Assembly: GCA_013154075.1 (NCBI GenBank)
Contig: JAADDG010000194.1
Location: 1-6,673 of the forward strand
Origin: Campylobacterota bacterium
Lineage (GTDB): Bacteria > Campylobacterota > Campylobacteria > Campylobacterales > JAADDG01
Reading direction: 5' to 3'
DNA: 6,673 nucleotides
Shown: piece after piece, positions 1 through 6,078 of the stretch
Layout of the letters: the number at the start of each line of letters is the position of its first letter
How positions within the stretch are numbered: the stretch's first letter is position 1
Program-made: the position numbers and the translations under genes
The notes under the pieces: generated by a model
Databases searched by the model: none
Told to the model about the DNA's origin: nothing
The model's input: only the letters and a program-made list of their open reading frames with translations

Positions 1-109
1 AATAGTTATTATAAAAGATGAGTTTTTAAAGATAGTTGTTGTAAAAGATTCTCAAATTCTCTCTCAGAGTATAAAAAGGGAATTTGATGAAAAATATATA
101 ATAACTATT
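1..109. repeat. 13-bp perfect inverted repeat flanking an inverted 83-bp segment
   Basis: AATAGTTATTATA at 1-13 is repeated in reverse complement at 97-109. The 83 bases between them code on the plus strand for KDEFLKIVVVKDSQILSQS and REFDEK, a natural continuation, in the same codon phase, of the minus-strand GspL-like gene. The left edge of the window coincides exactly with the outer end of the repeat. Two explanations fit: a genuine small inversion between the repeats, or a fold-back (chimeric) read or assembly end produced by annealing at the 13-bp repeat. The edge coincidence favours the artefact. Confidence 0.8.
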
Positions 110-399
110 ACATCTTCACCTTTAAAAGCTTTATAGATAAGATAGGCTTCCGGAATAACTATTTTGCTTTTGGATAAATTTTCATCCTTATAAAACCAAA
201 TATATAAGGTTTTACCTTCATTTTTATAGATAATGGACGATTTAGGAAAAGGAGAGAGATTGGAATAGTTTAGCCTAACGGCCTCTTCATTCATTTTAAC
301 GGGCTCTTGGAAATCTACTTTCCTAAAAAAGCTCTCTTGAATATATAAAATATTTAAAATATCTCTCTTTAACAAAAAATCCAACAGTTTTTTTGTCAT
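64..399 (-). CDS. GspL-like (actin-like/PilM-type) protein, N-terminal part, reading frame disrupted by inverted DNA
   Basis: The ATG at 399 has AAGGA 9-10 nt upstream, so the start is credible. As written, the frame ends at 64 after 111 residues. Residues 1-97 look genuine: a basic start, then SIIYKNEGKTLYIWFYKDE, IVIPEAYLIYKAFKGEDVIVII. The pattern of strand, 'iPE.yLl', strand resembles the cytoplasmic actin-like domain of GspL/PilM-type proteins, and gspL is the gene normally found after gspK. The last 14 residues (YFSSNSLFIL and neighbours) are not credible: they come from bases 96-64, which lie in a segment that appears inverted. If 14-96 is flipped, the protein continues VIIKDEFLKIVVVKDSQIL...REFDEKYIITI with no stop to the window edge (133 codons). 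The GspL assignment is a moderate inference from context and fold-like pattern; no signature motif clinches it. Confidence 0.55.
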   Translation of the reverse strand: MTKKLLDFLLKRDILNILYIQESFFRKVDFQEPVKMNEEAVRLNYSNLSPFPKSSIIYKNEGKTLYIWFYKDENLSKSKIVIPEAYLIYKAFKGEDVIVIIYFSSNSLFIL

Positions 400-421
400 A
401 TAAATATATTCCTTATCAATT

Positions 422-524
422 AAAAGTATATTTTTATCTTTTCACTCATTCTCGAATCCTAACGGATTCTCCGAAGCTTCGGGCAAAGCCCTCAGAATCG
501 TTCAAAAATTAAAAATATACTTTT
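422..524. repeat. Long hairpin element with alternative inner stems (third palindrome)
   Basis: Perfect 15-bp arms, 422-436 and 510-524 (AAAAGTATATTTTTA and its complement), enclose a 73-nt interior. The interior has mutually exclusive stems: GAATCC/GGATTC (454-459 with 464-469) or GATTCT/AGAATC (465-470 with 494-499). The 12-bp palindrome CCGAAGCTTCGG (471-482) also competes with GGGC-AAA-GCCC (481-491). It lies 9 nt from the hairpin at 533-611 and about 23 nt upstream of the start at 399. On the minus strand it would form in the leader of the GspL-like gene. It may be a terminator, attenuator or mobile palindromic repeat. Position and pairing are directly visible; function is not. Confidence 0.8.
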
Positions 525-532
525 TCTACACT

Positions 533-611
533 AAACTTCTTGCAAAACTTATCGCAGAGGCTCAGACCAACGGGAGGATTTGTCCTCGAAGAGAAGTTTT
601 GAAAAAAGTTT
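533..611. repeat. Long hairpin element downstream of gspK (second palindrome)
   Basis: Arms 533-550 and 594-611 are complementary at 16 of 18 positions (the arm reads AAACTTCTTGCAAAACTT). Within the 43-nt loop a smaller perfect stem, GAGGA/TCCTC (574-578 and 583-587), closes on TTTG. It starts 30 nt after the gspK stop in the direction of transcription, and the strand that would be RNA contains short U-rich runs. It could act as a terminator or an mRNA 3'-end stabiliser for the gsp operon, but it is larger than an ordinary intrinsic terminator. No open frame. Confidence 0.75.
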
Positions 612-640
612 ATAAATGAAATTATATAAAAACTTACTTT

Positions 641-1576
641 TCATTTTTTGAATTCTATAATATTTATCATAGTTTTCACCTTAGGCTTTACGTCCACAGT
701 CACCTCTATTTTATCCAAAGCCTCCTCTTTTTTAGCCTTAAGACTCACGATAAAACTTCTTGTCGGATGAAAATTCATCTTCCCTCTTTCTTCCTGATCC
801 TTGATATGATCCAAAAACATATCCCTATATTTATGAATATCTTTATATCTCAAACTTTTAAGCTGCTCCCATTCACTCGGTGACAAGTCAAGATAAGCTT
901 TCATCATAACTTCATCGAAAGCCATCAAATTTTTTGATCCCGAATAGGAGTATCCGAAATATTTTCTTATTTTCTCCCACTCCCTATCCGTCAATTCGTC
1001 AAATCCTCTAATCAGCCTCAATTCATCCGGATGCTCTATGTATCTATTGTTAGCCGAAGGATAGGCTCTGCCTTTATAGACCATATAGTAAGGAGTCTCA
1101 GCTCCATTTAAATGAGGATCGTCATCCGTATCCAGCCAATCAAGATAAGAATCGCTTACAAAATTGGAAGCCTCTCTTCCCGTTAAAATTTTCACAAGCC
1201 TCTTTAATGCAAAAAGTCTCATTCCCAAAATAGTTACATTCTCTATCCCGCCAATATCCTGAACTCTTGCCGTTATGTTGCTATCTCCCACTTTAAACTC
1301 AAAAGGAGTTCTATTTAAAACAATCCTCTTTGGCATTCCGTTAATCTCATTTTTGGCGCTATCTTCCCAAAACTTCGCACTCGATAGATAAAAAACGATC
1401 TTCTCAAACGCCGATTCGCTATCAAGCTGAACCTGCAATTTATCCAAAAGCCTTTTGGCATTATCCACACTCTCTTTTGTAACCGAAATCATATACAAAG
1501 ATACCGCCATCAAAGCCGCACTTATCCAAAGCACGACGGCCAAGGCAAAGGCTCTTCTAAAACGGATATTTTTCAT
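641..1576 (-). CDS. gspK: T2SS minor pseudopilin GspK
   Basis: GspK is the large pseudopilin at the tip of the T2SS pseudopilus. The 311-residue product is typical. It begins with a basic leader and RRA/FALAVVLWISAALMAV; the +5 residue is not Glu, the known peculiarity of GspK that distinguishes it from the other pseudopilins. The family signature DWLDTDDDPHLNGAETPYY lies at 146-164 (acidic residues here bind calcium in characterised GspK), followed by ANNRYIEHPDELRLIRGF at 175-192, matching the conserved 'N.....DELrLirG' segment of the alpha domain. The ATG at 1576 lies inside the end of gspJ (20-nt overlap) with only a weak AAGAAG upstream, so coupling is likely. TGA at 643-641 is followed by a 241-nt gap with two long hairpins, the only real break within the cluster. 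Identification is very secure. Confidence 0.95.
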   Translation of the reverse strand: MKNIRFRRAFALAVVLWISAALMAVSLYMISVTKESVDNAKRLLDKLQVQLDSESAFEKIVFYLSSAKFWEDSAKNEINGMPKRIVLNRTPFEFKVGDSNITARVQDIGGIENVTILGMRLFALKRLVKILTGREASNFVSDSYLDWLDTDDDPHLNGAETPYYMVYKGRAYPSANNRYIEHPDELRLIRGFDELTDREWEKIRKYFGYSYSGSKNLMAFDEVMMKAYLDLSPSEWEQLKSLRYKDIHKYRDMFLDHIKDQEERGKMNFHPTRSFIVSLKAKKEEALDKIEVTVDVKPKVKTMINIIEFKK

Positions 1577-2183
1577 TGTAAAGATACTTCTTATGATCGT
1601 AAAAGTTAGAATTTAGCGCAAAATAATACTGAAATTTCTTATCTTTTACTCTAAATTCAAGCTCAACGCCTCTTGGCATATCTCCATAAATTTTAGAAAC
1701 CTTTTTCCCATTACTCTTTATATAAGATAATTTTACATCCTCTACATCACTAAAAAGCTTCTTTCTCACAGATCCTTCCAAAATTACCGGATTTTTAAAG
1801 TTTTGATCAAAATCATAGATAGGAGACTCCTCATAATAGATTCCCCCATCTTCTACAAAAATATGAACCAAAGCTATCGTTTTAGCCTTCAAAGGAGAGG
1901 ATGTAACAAAATAGAGCTCATCTTTTCTGCCATCAAATAGATAATACATACCCGGTCGCTCTTTGACCTTAAACTTATCATACTTTTCTATCACATAAAA
2001 ATAAGCGCTTCCTATAACGCTTCTTAGAAAATTATAGTCTATCGCCTTTTGCATTATCACGCTTTTTTCTCTCTTTAGCTCCTTTGCGGCAAATTTAAAA
2101 GCATACAGACCCATCGCTATAAGCATCGAGACGATAACGACAGCTACCAAAACCTCTATGATAGTAAAAGCTCTACGGACGAT
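1557..2183 (-). CDS. gspJ: T2SS minor pseudopilin GspJ, non-canonical ATC start
   Basis: GspJ is part of the I-J-K complex that caps the pseudopilus. Read from ATC at 2183, the protein has 208 residues, near the family norm, and opens with a proper prepilin signal: VRRA/FTIIEVLVAVVIV, with cleavage after A5 and Glu at +5. Family-like features follow: MYYLFDGRKDELYFVTSSPL in the middle and MPRGVELEF toward the C-terminus, which resembles the 'lP..v.l' strand of GspJ. The first standard start in frame is a TTG at 2150, but that would remove the cleavage site and E+5 and leave a 197-residue protein unable to be processed, so I reject it. The start overlaps gspI by 11 nt and the TAG stop overlaps gspK by 20 nt. 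Function is confident; the initiation codon is an inference from frame and ribosome binding site. Confidence 0.88.
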   Translation of the reverse strand: MVRRAFTIIEVLVAVVIVSMLIAMGLYAFKFAAKELKREKSVIMQKAIDYNFLRSVIGSAYFYVIEKYDKFKVKERPGMYYLFDGRKDELYFVTSSPLKAKTIALVHIFVEDGGIYYEESPIYDFDQNFKNPVILEGSVRKKLFSDVEDVKLSYIKSNGKKVSKIYGDMPRGVELEFRVKDKKFQYYFALNSNFYDHKKYLYNEKYPF

Positions 2184-2589
2184 ATTGATACTCCTTCAAA
2201 AGCTTCTCTCTCGTTAGCAAAAACGAAAAATTTTTAACCAAATTCCCCTTTTTCATCTCCAACAAAATCTTATACAAAGTAACCTGATAAGTTCCGGGAG
2301 AAAAACCGAAAAACTCATCCATAAGCATATTGTGCTTTACATCCTCTTTCTTAACTTGAGCCCTGTATTTAAAGCCGTTTAATTCCCCTTCAAAAATCCT
2401 ATTTTTCTCCAAATCCTTATTTTTTATCAAATCTTTCACACTCAAAACACTCATATAAAGATCTTGATAAAAATCCTTCTTGCTTTTATAAAGATTTAAA
2501 GTCCTTACAGATGATACAGTCATCAAAATAGCGAAAGTCAAAACCACAAAAGCGATAATCGCCTCAATCGTAACAAATCCTCTCTTCAA
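2173..2589 (-). CDS. gspI: T2SS minor pseudopilin, GspI-like
   Basis: The 138-residue product begins KRG/FVTIEAIIAFVVL, a prepilin cleavage site with Gly at -1, Phe at +1 and the key Glu at +5, followed by a hydrophobic helix to about residue 26. The remaining ~110 residues (ELNGFKYRAQVKKE, GTYQVTLYKILLE) fit a small alpha/beta pseudopilin head. In characterised T2SS, GspI nucleates the tip with GspJ and GspK. The assignment rests on size, on a head about as small as GspI's, and on position directly before gspJ and gspK; sequence resemblance to GspI is weak. The start is a TTG sharing 4 nt with the previous stop, with no strong Shine-Dalgarno sequence, so it is probably translated by coupling. 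Its own 3' end contains the ribosome binding site of gspJ. Confidence 0.78.
   Translation of the reverse strand: MKRGFVTIEAIIAFVVLTFAILMTVSSVRTLNLYKSKKDFYQDLYMSVLSVKDLIKNKDLEKNRIFEGELNGFKYRAQVKKEDVKHNMLMDEFFGFSPGTYQVTLYKILLEMKKGNLVKNFSFLLTREKLLKEYQYRP
2191..2196 (-). promoter_or_regulatory. Ribosome binding site of gspJ, pointing to an ATC start
   Basis: AAGGAG on the minus strand, within the end of gspI, is a near-ideal Shine-Dalgarno sequence. Seven nt downstream is ATC (2183-2181), in frame with the prepilin signal of GspJ. No ATG, GTG or TTG occurs in that frame between an upstream TGA (2201-2199) and the prepilin motif. The site therefore argues for a non-canonical AUC start (or a sequencing error of ATG). 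Confidence 0.7.
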
Positions 2590-2810
2590 ATCGCTATCCC
2601 GAATCTCGTAATATTTTCTTCCAAATCGGCTCTATCTTTGATAAAAGCCTCATATTTTTTCTCGTCAAACTCTCTTCTCTTTTTGCTCTCTTCTATCCCT
2701 TTTTGCATATTTTTTACAAATCTGCTACCAACCGGCATAACCACACTCATCAAAAGAGCGATAAGCCCCATCACTACCAAAAGCTCTATCAAAGTAAACG
2801 CCCTTCTCAC
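2586..2810 (-). CDS. Short GspH-like minor pseudopilin
   Basis: The product is only 74 residues. It starts with a classic prepilin signal, RRA/FTLIELLVV, with E+5 (residue 9) and a hydrophobic helix to about residue 27. The rest is a very charged, probably helical tail (KRREFDEKKYEAF...). Start is GTG at 2810, preceded by AAGGG with a 5-nt spacer; the gap from gspF is 8 nt. Its position after gspF and before gspI, the usual place of gspH, suggests a GspH-type minor pseudopilin. However, GspH proteins usually have 140-190 residues with a beta-rich globular domain, which this protein lacks. It does not look broken: its TGA overlaps the TTG start of gspI by 4 nt (TTGA), the tight coupling seen in intact operons. 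It is a prepilin-like protein for certain; the GspH label is a positional inference, so no symbol is given. Confidence 0.75.
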   Translation of the reverse strand: MRRAFTLIELLVVMGLIALLMSVVMPVGSRFVKNMQKGIEESKKRREFDEKKYEAFIKDRADLEENITRFGIAI

Positions 2811-2818
2811 CGCAACCC

Positions 2819-4039
2819 TTACATCGCTATATCGTTTATAGAAATAACCGCAAGCATAATGGAAACTACGATTATTGCGATAAAAAGCCCCATAAAAACT
2901 ACAATTACGGGCTCAAGCAACGATAGAACCTTTTTGGTCTTGATTTTAAAGTTTTGCAAAAATCTCTGAGAGAGAGACAATGAAACTTCCCCCATCGTCG
3001 CACTCGTCTCCCCCACGCTCATCATCGAAACGACATTCGGAGGAATGATAGAAGTGGCGGCAAAAACCTCACTAAGCCTTCTACCTTTCTTAAGCTCCGA
3101 AAGCCCCTCCACAAAAATAGACTTTAGCTCATCTATCGAAAAAAGAGAGATGCTTTGCTTCAAAGCCTTATCTATCTCCACTCCTCCCTTTATCATCATC
3201 CCCATCGAATTAAACGCTCTTGACAATTCAAGCTCTATGATCATCTCTTTTAAATAAGGGATTTTATACAAAAACTTGGTAAAATTGATATCGGAAAATT
3301 TAAAATACAAAAATATCCCAACTACAACTAAAGACAAACCTCCCAAAATCAAAAAGAGATTCTCATTGACAAAAAGCCCCGTTTTTAAAACAAGCTGAGA
3401 GATATAGGGGATCTTATCCATCTCGTCAGCCGAAAACATCTCGGTAAATTTGGGCACCACCACAATAAAAACAAAAAACACCATCAACACACTCATACCT
3501 ATCAAAAATAGAGGATATGAGAGAGCCTGTTTCACTTCCGAAGCGGTGGTAAGCTTGAAATCTATAAACTCTTTTAAGGTATTTAGAGAATAGGCTACAT
3601 TACCTATCTCCTCTCCGCTTGATAGTATGCTTATATAAAGAGGGCTGATTTTGTATCCCACCTCTTTGGAAGCCTCTTTTATGGCACTTGAGAGCTGAGA
3701 GCCCTTTTTCAGCTCTTCCAAAACGAAACTTAGAAATTTATAGGAGCTCTCTTTTGACGCACTTTTTATAAGAAGCTTTAAGGCGTCATCCACTTTCACT
3801 CCCGAATTTATCAAATAATAAAGCTCCTCTACGATAGAGGCGAAATCGTCATCTTTAAACTGCCCTTTTTTAAGCTTAACCTTCTTTTCTTTGTATGAAA
3901 GAAGCGTTAGACCTTGAGATTTGAGATATTTTTGAAAATCTTTAAAAGATCCGGCATATCGACCATTTATCTTTTTGCCGCTTAGAGTCAAAGCCTCATA
4001 GACAAATTCGCTCTTATTTTGCAACTCTAAGTACCTCAT
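2819..4039 (-). CDS. gspF: T2SS inner-membrane platform protein GspF
   Basis: GspF is the polytopic inner-membrane protein through which GspE acts on pseudopilins. The 406-residue length is typical. Two T2SSF repeats are visible, roughly residues 63-195 and 265-395, with membrane segments near 173-197, 224-246 and 375-400. The paired glycine-glutamate motifs SSGEEIGN (140-147) and SVGETSATMG (341-350) occur at equivalent places in each repeat. The start is ambiguous. The ATG at 4039 has no Shine-Dalgarno sequence; a TTG at 4024 lies 9 nt after GAGG (4037-4034) and would give 401 residues beginning LQNKSEF, still upstream of the conserved region. The overlap with gspE is 26 nt with the ATG and 11 nt with the TTG. 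It is followed by an 8-nt gap to the next gene, so it belongs to the same operon. Confidence 0.95.
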   Translation of the reverse strand: MRYLELQNKSEFVYEALTLSGKKINGRYAGSFKDFQKYLKSQGLTLLSYKEKKVKLKKGQFKDDDFASIVEELYYLINSGVKVDDALKLLIKSASKESSYKFLSFVLEELKKGSQLSSAIKEASKEVGYKISPLYISILSSGEEIGNVAYSLNTLKEFIDFKLTTASEVKQALSYPLFLIGMSVLMVFFVFIVVVPKFTEMFSADEMDKIPYISQLVLKTGLFVNENLFLILGGLSLVVVGIFLYFKFSDINFTKFLYKIPYLKEMIIELELSRAFNSMGMMIKGGVEIDKALKQSISLFSIDELKSIFVEGLSELKKGRRLSEVFAATSIIPPNVVSMMSVGETSATMGEVSLSLSQRFLQNFKIKTKKVLSLLEPVIVVFMGLFIAIIVVSIMLAVISINDIAM

Positions 4040-5666
4040 CCAGCGTAGTATCGCCGTTTAAATATTTCAAAATACCATCTTCAAAAAGCGTCGTATAGCC
4101 GAATTTCCCAAGATCTTCGATATTGTTATCCTTAGCAAACGCATCTTGAATCTCTTTGGTAAAAGGAGCCACCTCTACTATCGGAAGCCTTCCGATAAAG
4201 CCCGTATTATTGCATTTAGAACATCCTACCGGTTTGTGGGGATTTACTTTTATAAAGGGATGCTTTTTAATAATCTTATCTATCCCGTAAAGAAGTCTGA
4301 TATCCTCATCTATCTCGTCTTTTGCTTTACAATAGGGACAAAGAGTTCTAACAAGCCTTTGAGCCATAATGCCGATAATGGAAGACTTTAGCAAGAAATA
4401 CTCAACTCCCATATCGATAAGTCTATGAAGAGAACCCAAAGCGGAGTTGGTATGAAGGGTGGATAGCACAAGGTGTCCCGTCAAAGCTGCCTGTACTGCA
4501 ATCTCGGCTGTCTCTTTATCTCTAATCTCACCTATCATTATGATATCGGGATCCTGTCTAAGAATCGATCTAAGAGCGTTTGCAAAAGTGAAATCTATTT
4601 CACTCTTTACCTGAATCTGACTTATACCGTTTAGCTCATACTCCACCGGATCCTCTACAGTGATAATTTTGGTATCTTCGGTATTTAAATCATTCAAAAT
4701 GGAATAGAGAGTCGTCGTCTTACCGCTTCCCGTAGGTCCGGTTGTGAGGAAAATTCCATTCGGTTTTTTGATGATGGAGTGGATAATATTCAAAGAGTTT
4801 TCAAAAAAACCGAGTTTATCCAACGAATAACTAATATCCTGCTTTCCAAGAAGCCTTAAAACAAAACTCTCTCCAAAAGCGGTAGGAACGGAAGAAGCCC
4901 TTATATCTATAAGCTTTCCCGAAGTCTTTATCGAAATACGACCGTCTTGAGGGAGGCGGTTTTCGGAAATATTCATTTTAGAGATAAGCTTCAATCTCGC
5001 AATAACCGCCATTTTCATAGAAAGCGGCACCGTTTCGACTGTATGAAGCTTACCATCTATCCTAAATCTCACATGCATACCGTTTTTATAGGACTCTATA
5101 TGAATATCGGACGCTCTCGATTCAACCGCTCGTGAGAAGATATTGTTTACAAACTTTATTACGGGAGCTTCTGAAGCAAGCTCTTTTAGTTTATCTATCT
5201 CATCTGCATTTATATACTCATACTCATCCTCTTCCTCTTCTTCCCAAACAGCCTTTAGTTTTCTTATCTCATCCGAATTTGCGAGATAGACTTCAAGCTT
5301 TTTACCGCTTAGGCTCTCTATATAAGAGAAGATATCCACTTTCAAAGGATCATTTACAGCAGCCTTTAAGACATCTCCATCCTCTTGGAAAATAAATACT
5401 TCGTTCTCTTTCAAAAATGAAGAAGAGAGATTTGAGGGAATAACTTTCTCAAACTCTTCGATCCCAAGATCGGATAAAAGAGGAATCGAAAGCTGGATGG
5501 AGAGAGCCTTTAGAAGCTGTCTTTCGACAATAACTCCGGTATTTATGAGAATAGTTCCGATTCTACCCCCGTAATCTTTTTGCAAAGAGAGAGCTTTTTG
5601 AATATCCTCCTCTTTACAAAAGCCTTCGGAGACTAAAATCTCTCCTATCTTTTTCTCTAATCCCAA
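4014..5666 (-). CDS. gspE: T2SS assembly ATPase GspE with N-terminal MshEN-like domain
   Basis: GspE is the cytoplasmic hexameric ATPase that powers pseudopilus assembly. The 550-residue product has a start of TTG (see the ribosome binding site at 5680-5676). Domains in order: two tandem 24-residue motifs at 6-29 and 35-58 like those of c-di-GMP-binding MshEN domains; the rest of the N-terminal domain to about 133; a very acidic linker (WEEEEEDEYE, 141-150); then the core ATPase. The core shows ASDIHIE (185-191), Walker A GPTGSGKT (310-317), the Asp-box region ITVEDPVEYE (335-344), Walker B DPDIIMIGE (372-380), and the His box TGHLVLSTLHTN (396-407). Zinc-binding cysteines C443, C446, C482 and C485 form the CxxC...CxxC module seen in GspE/PilB ATPases. 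All catalytic motifs are intact. It overlaps gspG by 10 nt and gspF by up to 26 nt. The E assignment over PilB rests on the gene neighbours. Confidence 0.95.
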   Translation of the reverse strand: MGLEKKIGEILVSEGFCKEEDIQKALSLQKDYGGRIGTILINTGVIVERQLLKALSIQLSIPLLSDLGIEEFEKVIPSNLSSSFLKENEVFIFQEDGDVLKAAVNDPLKVDIFSYIESLSGKKLEVYLANSDEIRKLKAVWEEEEEDEYEYINADEIDKLKELASEAPVIKFVNNIFSRAVESRASDIHIESYKNGMHVRFRIDGKLHTVETVPLSMKMAVIARLKLISKMNISENRLPQDGRISIKTSGKLIDIRASSVPTAFGESFVLRLLGKQDISYSLDKLGFFENSLNIIHSIIKKPNGIFLTTGPTGSGKTTTLYSILNDLNTEDTKIITVEDPVEYELNGISQIQVKSEIDFTFANALRSILRQDPDIIMIGEIRDKETAEIAVQAALTGHLVLSTLHTNSALGSLHRLIDMGVEYFLLKSSIIGIMAQRLVRTLCPYCKAKDEIDEDIRLLYGIDKIIKKHPFIKVNPHKPVGCSKCNNTGFIGRLPIVEVAPFTKEIQDAFAKDNNIEDLGKFGYTTLFEDGILKYLNGDTTLDEVLRVAK

Positions 5667-6073
5667 ATCGAGATATCCTTATTCTCTCCGCTTCCGCCCT
5701 CTTCTCCGTCGGCTCCGAGGGATTTTAGCTCATATTCATGCCCGTTATCTCCGGGTCTTTTATAAACATACGGATTTCCCCACGGATCGGCTTCAACTTT
5801 TTTAGGAAGGTATGGGCCGTTAAAACCTTTGATATTTGCTTTTTTAGCCCAAAGAATCTTTAGTCCCTCTTCCGTCGTAGGATATCTTCCGGTATCGAGA
5901 TGAAAACTATCGAGTGCGGAAGAGAAAAGCTCAAGCTGAGCTCTTGCCGTTTTGGCTTTTGCGCTTTTTAGCTGTCCGAAAAATTTGGGACCTACAAGTG
6001 AGGCCAAAAGTCCGATAATGGCGATAACCACAAGCAACTCTATCAAAGTAAACGCTTTTCTTTTTCTATTCAT
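5657..6073 (-). CDS. gspG: T2SS major pseudopilin GspG
   Basis: GspG polymerises into the periplasmic pseudopilus that pushes folded substrates through the outer-membrane secretin. The 138-residue product is the usual length. Residues 1-7 are a short basic leader; cleavage is predicted between A7 and F8, followed by FTLIELLVVIAII with the key glutamate at +5 (E12), then a hydrophobic helix to about residue 28. The globular part has the hallmarks of GspG: TGRYPTTEEGL (61-71), DPWGNPY (96-102), and the C-terminal SLGADG(E)EGG...DI..WD region that binds calcium in characterised homologues. The -1 residue is Ala rather than the commoner Gly. It is the first gene of the operon and has the best ribosome binding site, which fits the high expression needed for the major subunit. 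Its TAG stop overlaps the TTG start of gspE by 10 nt. The identification is very secure. Confidence 0.96.
   Translation of the reverse strand: MNRKRKAFTLIELLVVIAIIGLLASLVGPKFFGQLKSAKAKTARAQLELFSSALDSFHLDTGRYPTTEEGLKILWAKKANIKGFNGPYLPKKVEADPWGNPYVYKRPGDNGHEYELKSLGADGEEGGSGENKDISIWD
5676..5680 (-). promoter_or_regulatory. Ribosome binding site supporting the TTG start of gspE
   Basis: AAGGA on the minus strand, inside the 3' end of gspG, lies 9 nt upstream of the TTG at 5666. It supports the unusual TTG start, which places the first MshEN motif right at the N-terminus. Confidence 0.65.
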
Positions 6074-6078
6074 TAATT

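Noticed and set aside
64..66. Stop codon of the minus-strand frame at 64 taken as a true end of a 111-residue protein
   Set aside because: The last part is read from DNA that codes sensibly on the other strand and is bounded by inverted repeats; flipping it restores a continuous frame.
2..136. Plus-strand open frame at the left edge as an independent gene
   Set aside because: It has no start codon and runs into the antisense of the GspL-like gene; it is best explained as the displaced continuation of that gene.
422..611. CRISPR array or tandem repeat array in the gap after gspK
   Set aside because: The repeats are inverted, not direct, and there are no regularly spaced identical units.
1557..2150. 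gspJ starting at the TTG at 2150
   Set aside because: This start lies inside the prepilin signal helix and would remove the cleavage site and Glu+5.
2638..2969. Plus-strand open frames opposite the mini-pseudopilin and gspF (2638-2841, 2703-2969)
   Set aside because: They are antisense to well-supported genes, have no ribosome binding site of note and encode low-complexity Ser/Thr/Ile-rich sequence.
3045..5395. Plus-strand open frames opposite gspF and gspE (3045-3257, 4146-4391, 4947-5135, 5132-5395)
   Set aside because: They are shadows of conserved coding sequence; the 5132-5395 product (Leu/His/Pro-rich) reflects the codon use of gspE.
641..6073. Cluster being a competence (Cts/Com) or type IV pilus system instead of a T2SS
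   Set aside because: A GspK with its diagnostic acidic motif and no Glu+5, GspJ, and a GspG with the C-terminal calcium-site region all point to a T2SS pseudopilus; competence clusters in Campylobacter lack this set. A role in DNA uptake cannot be excluded from this window alone.
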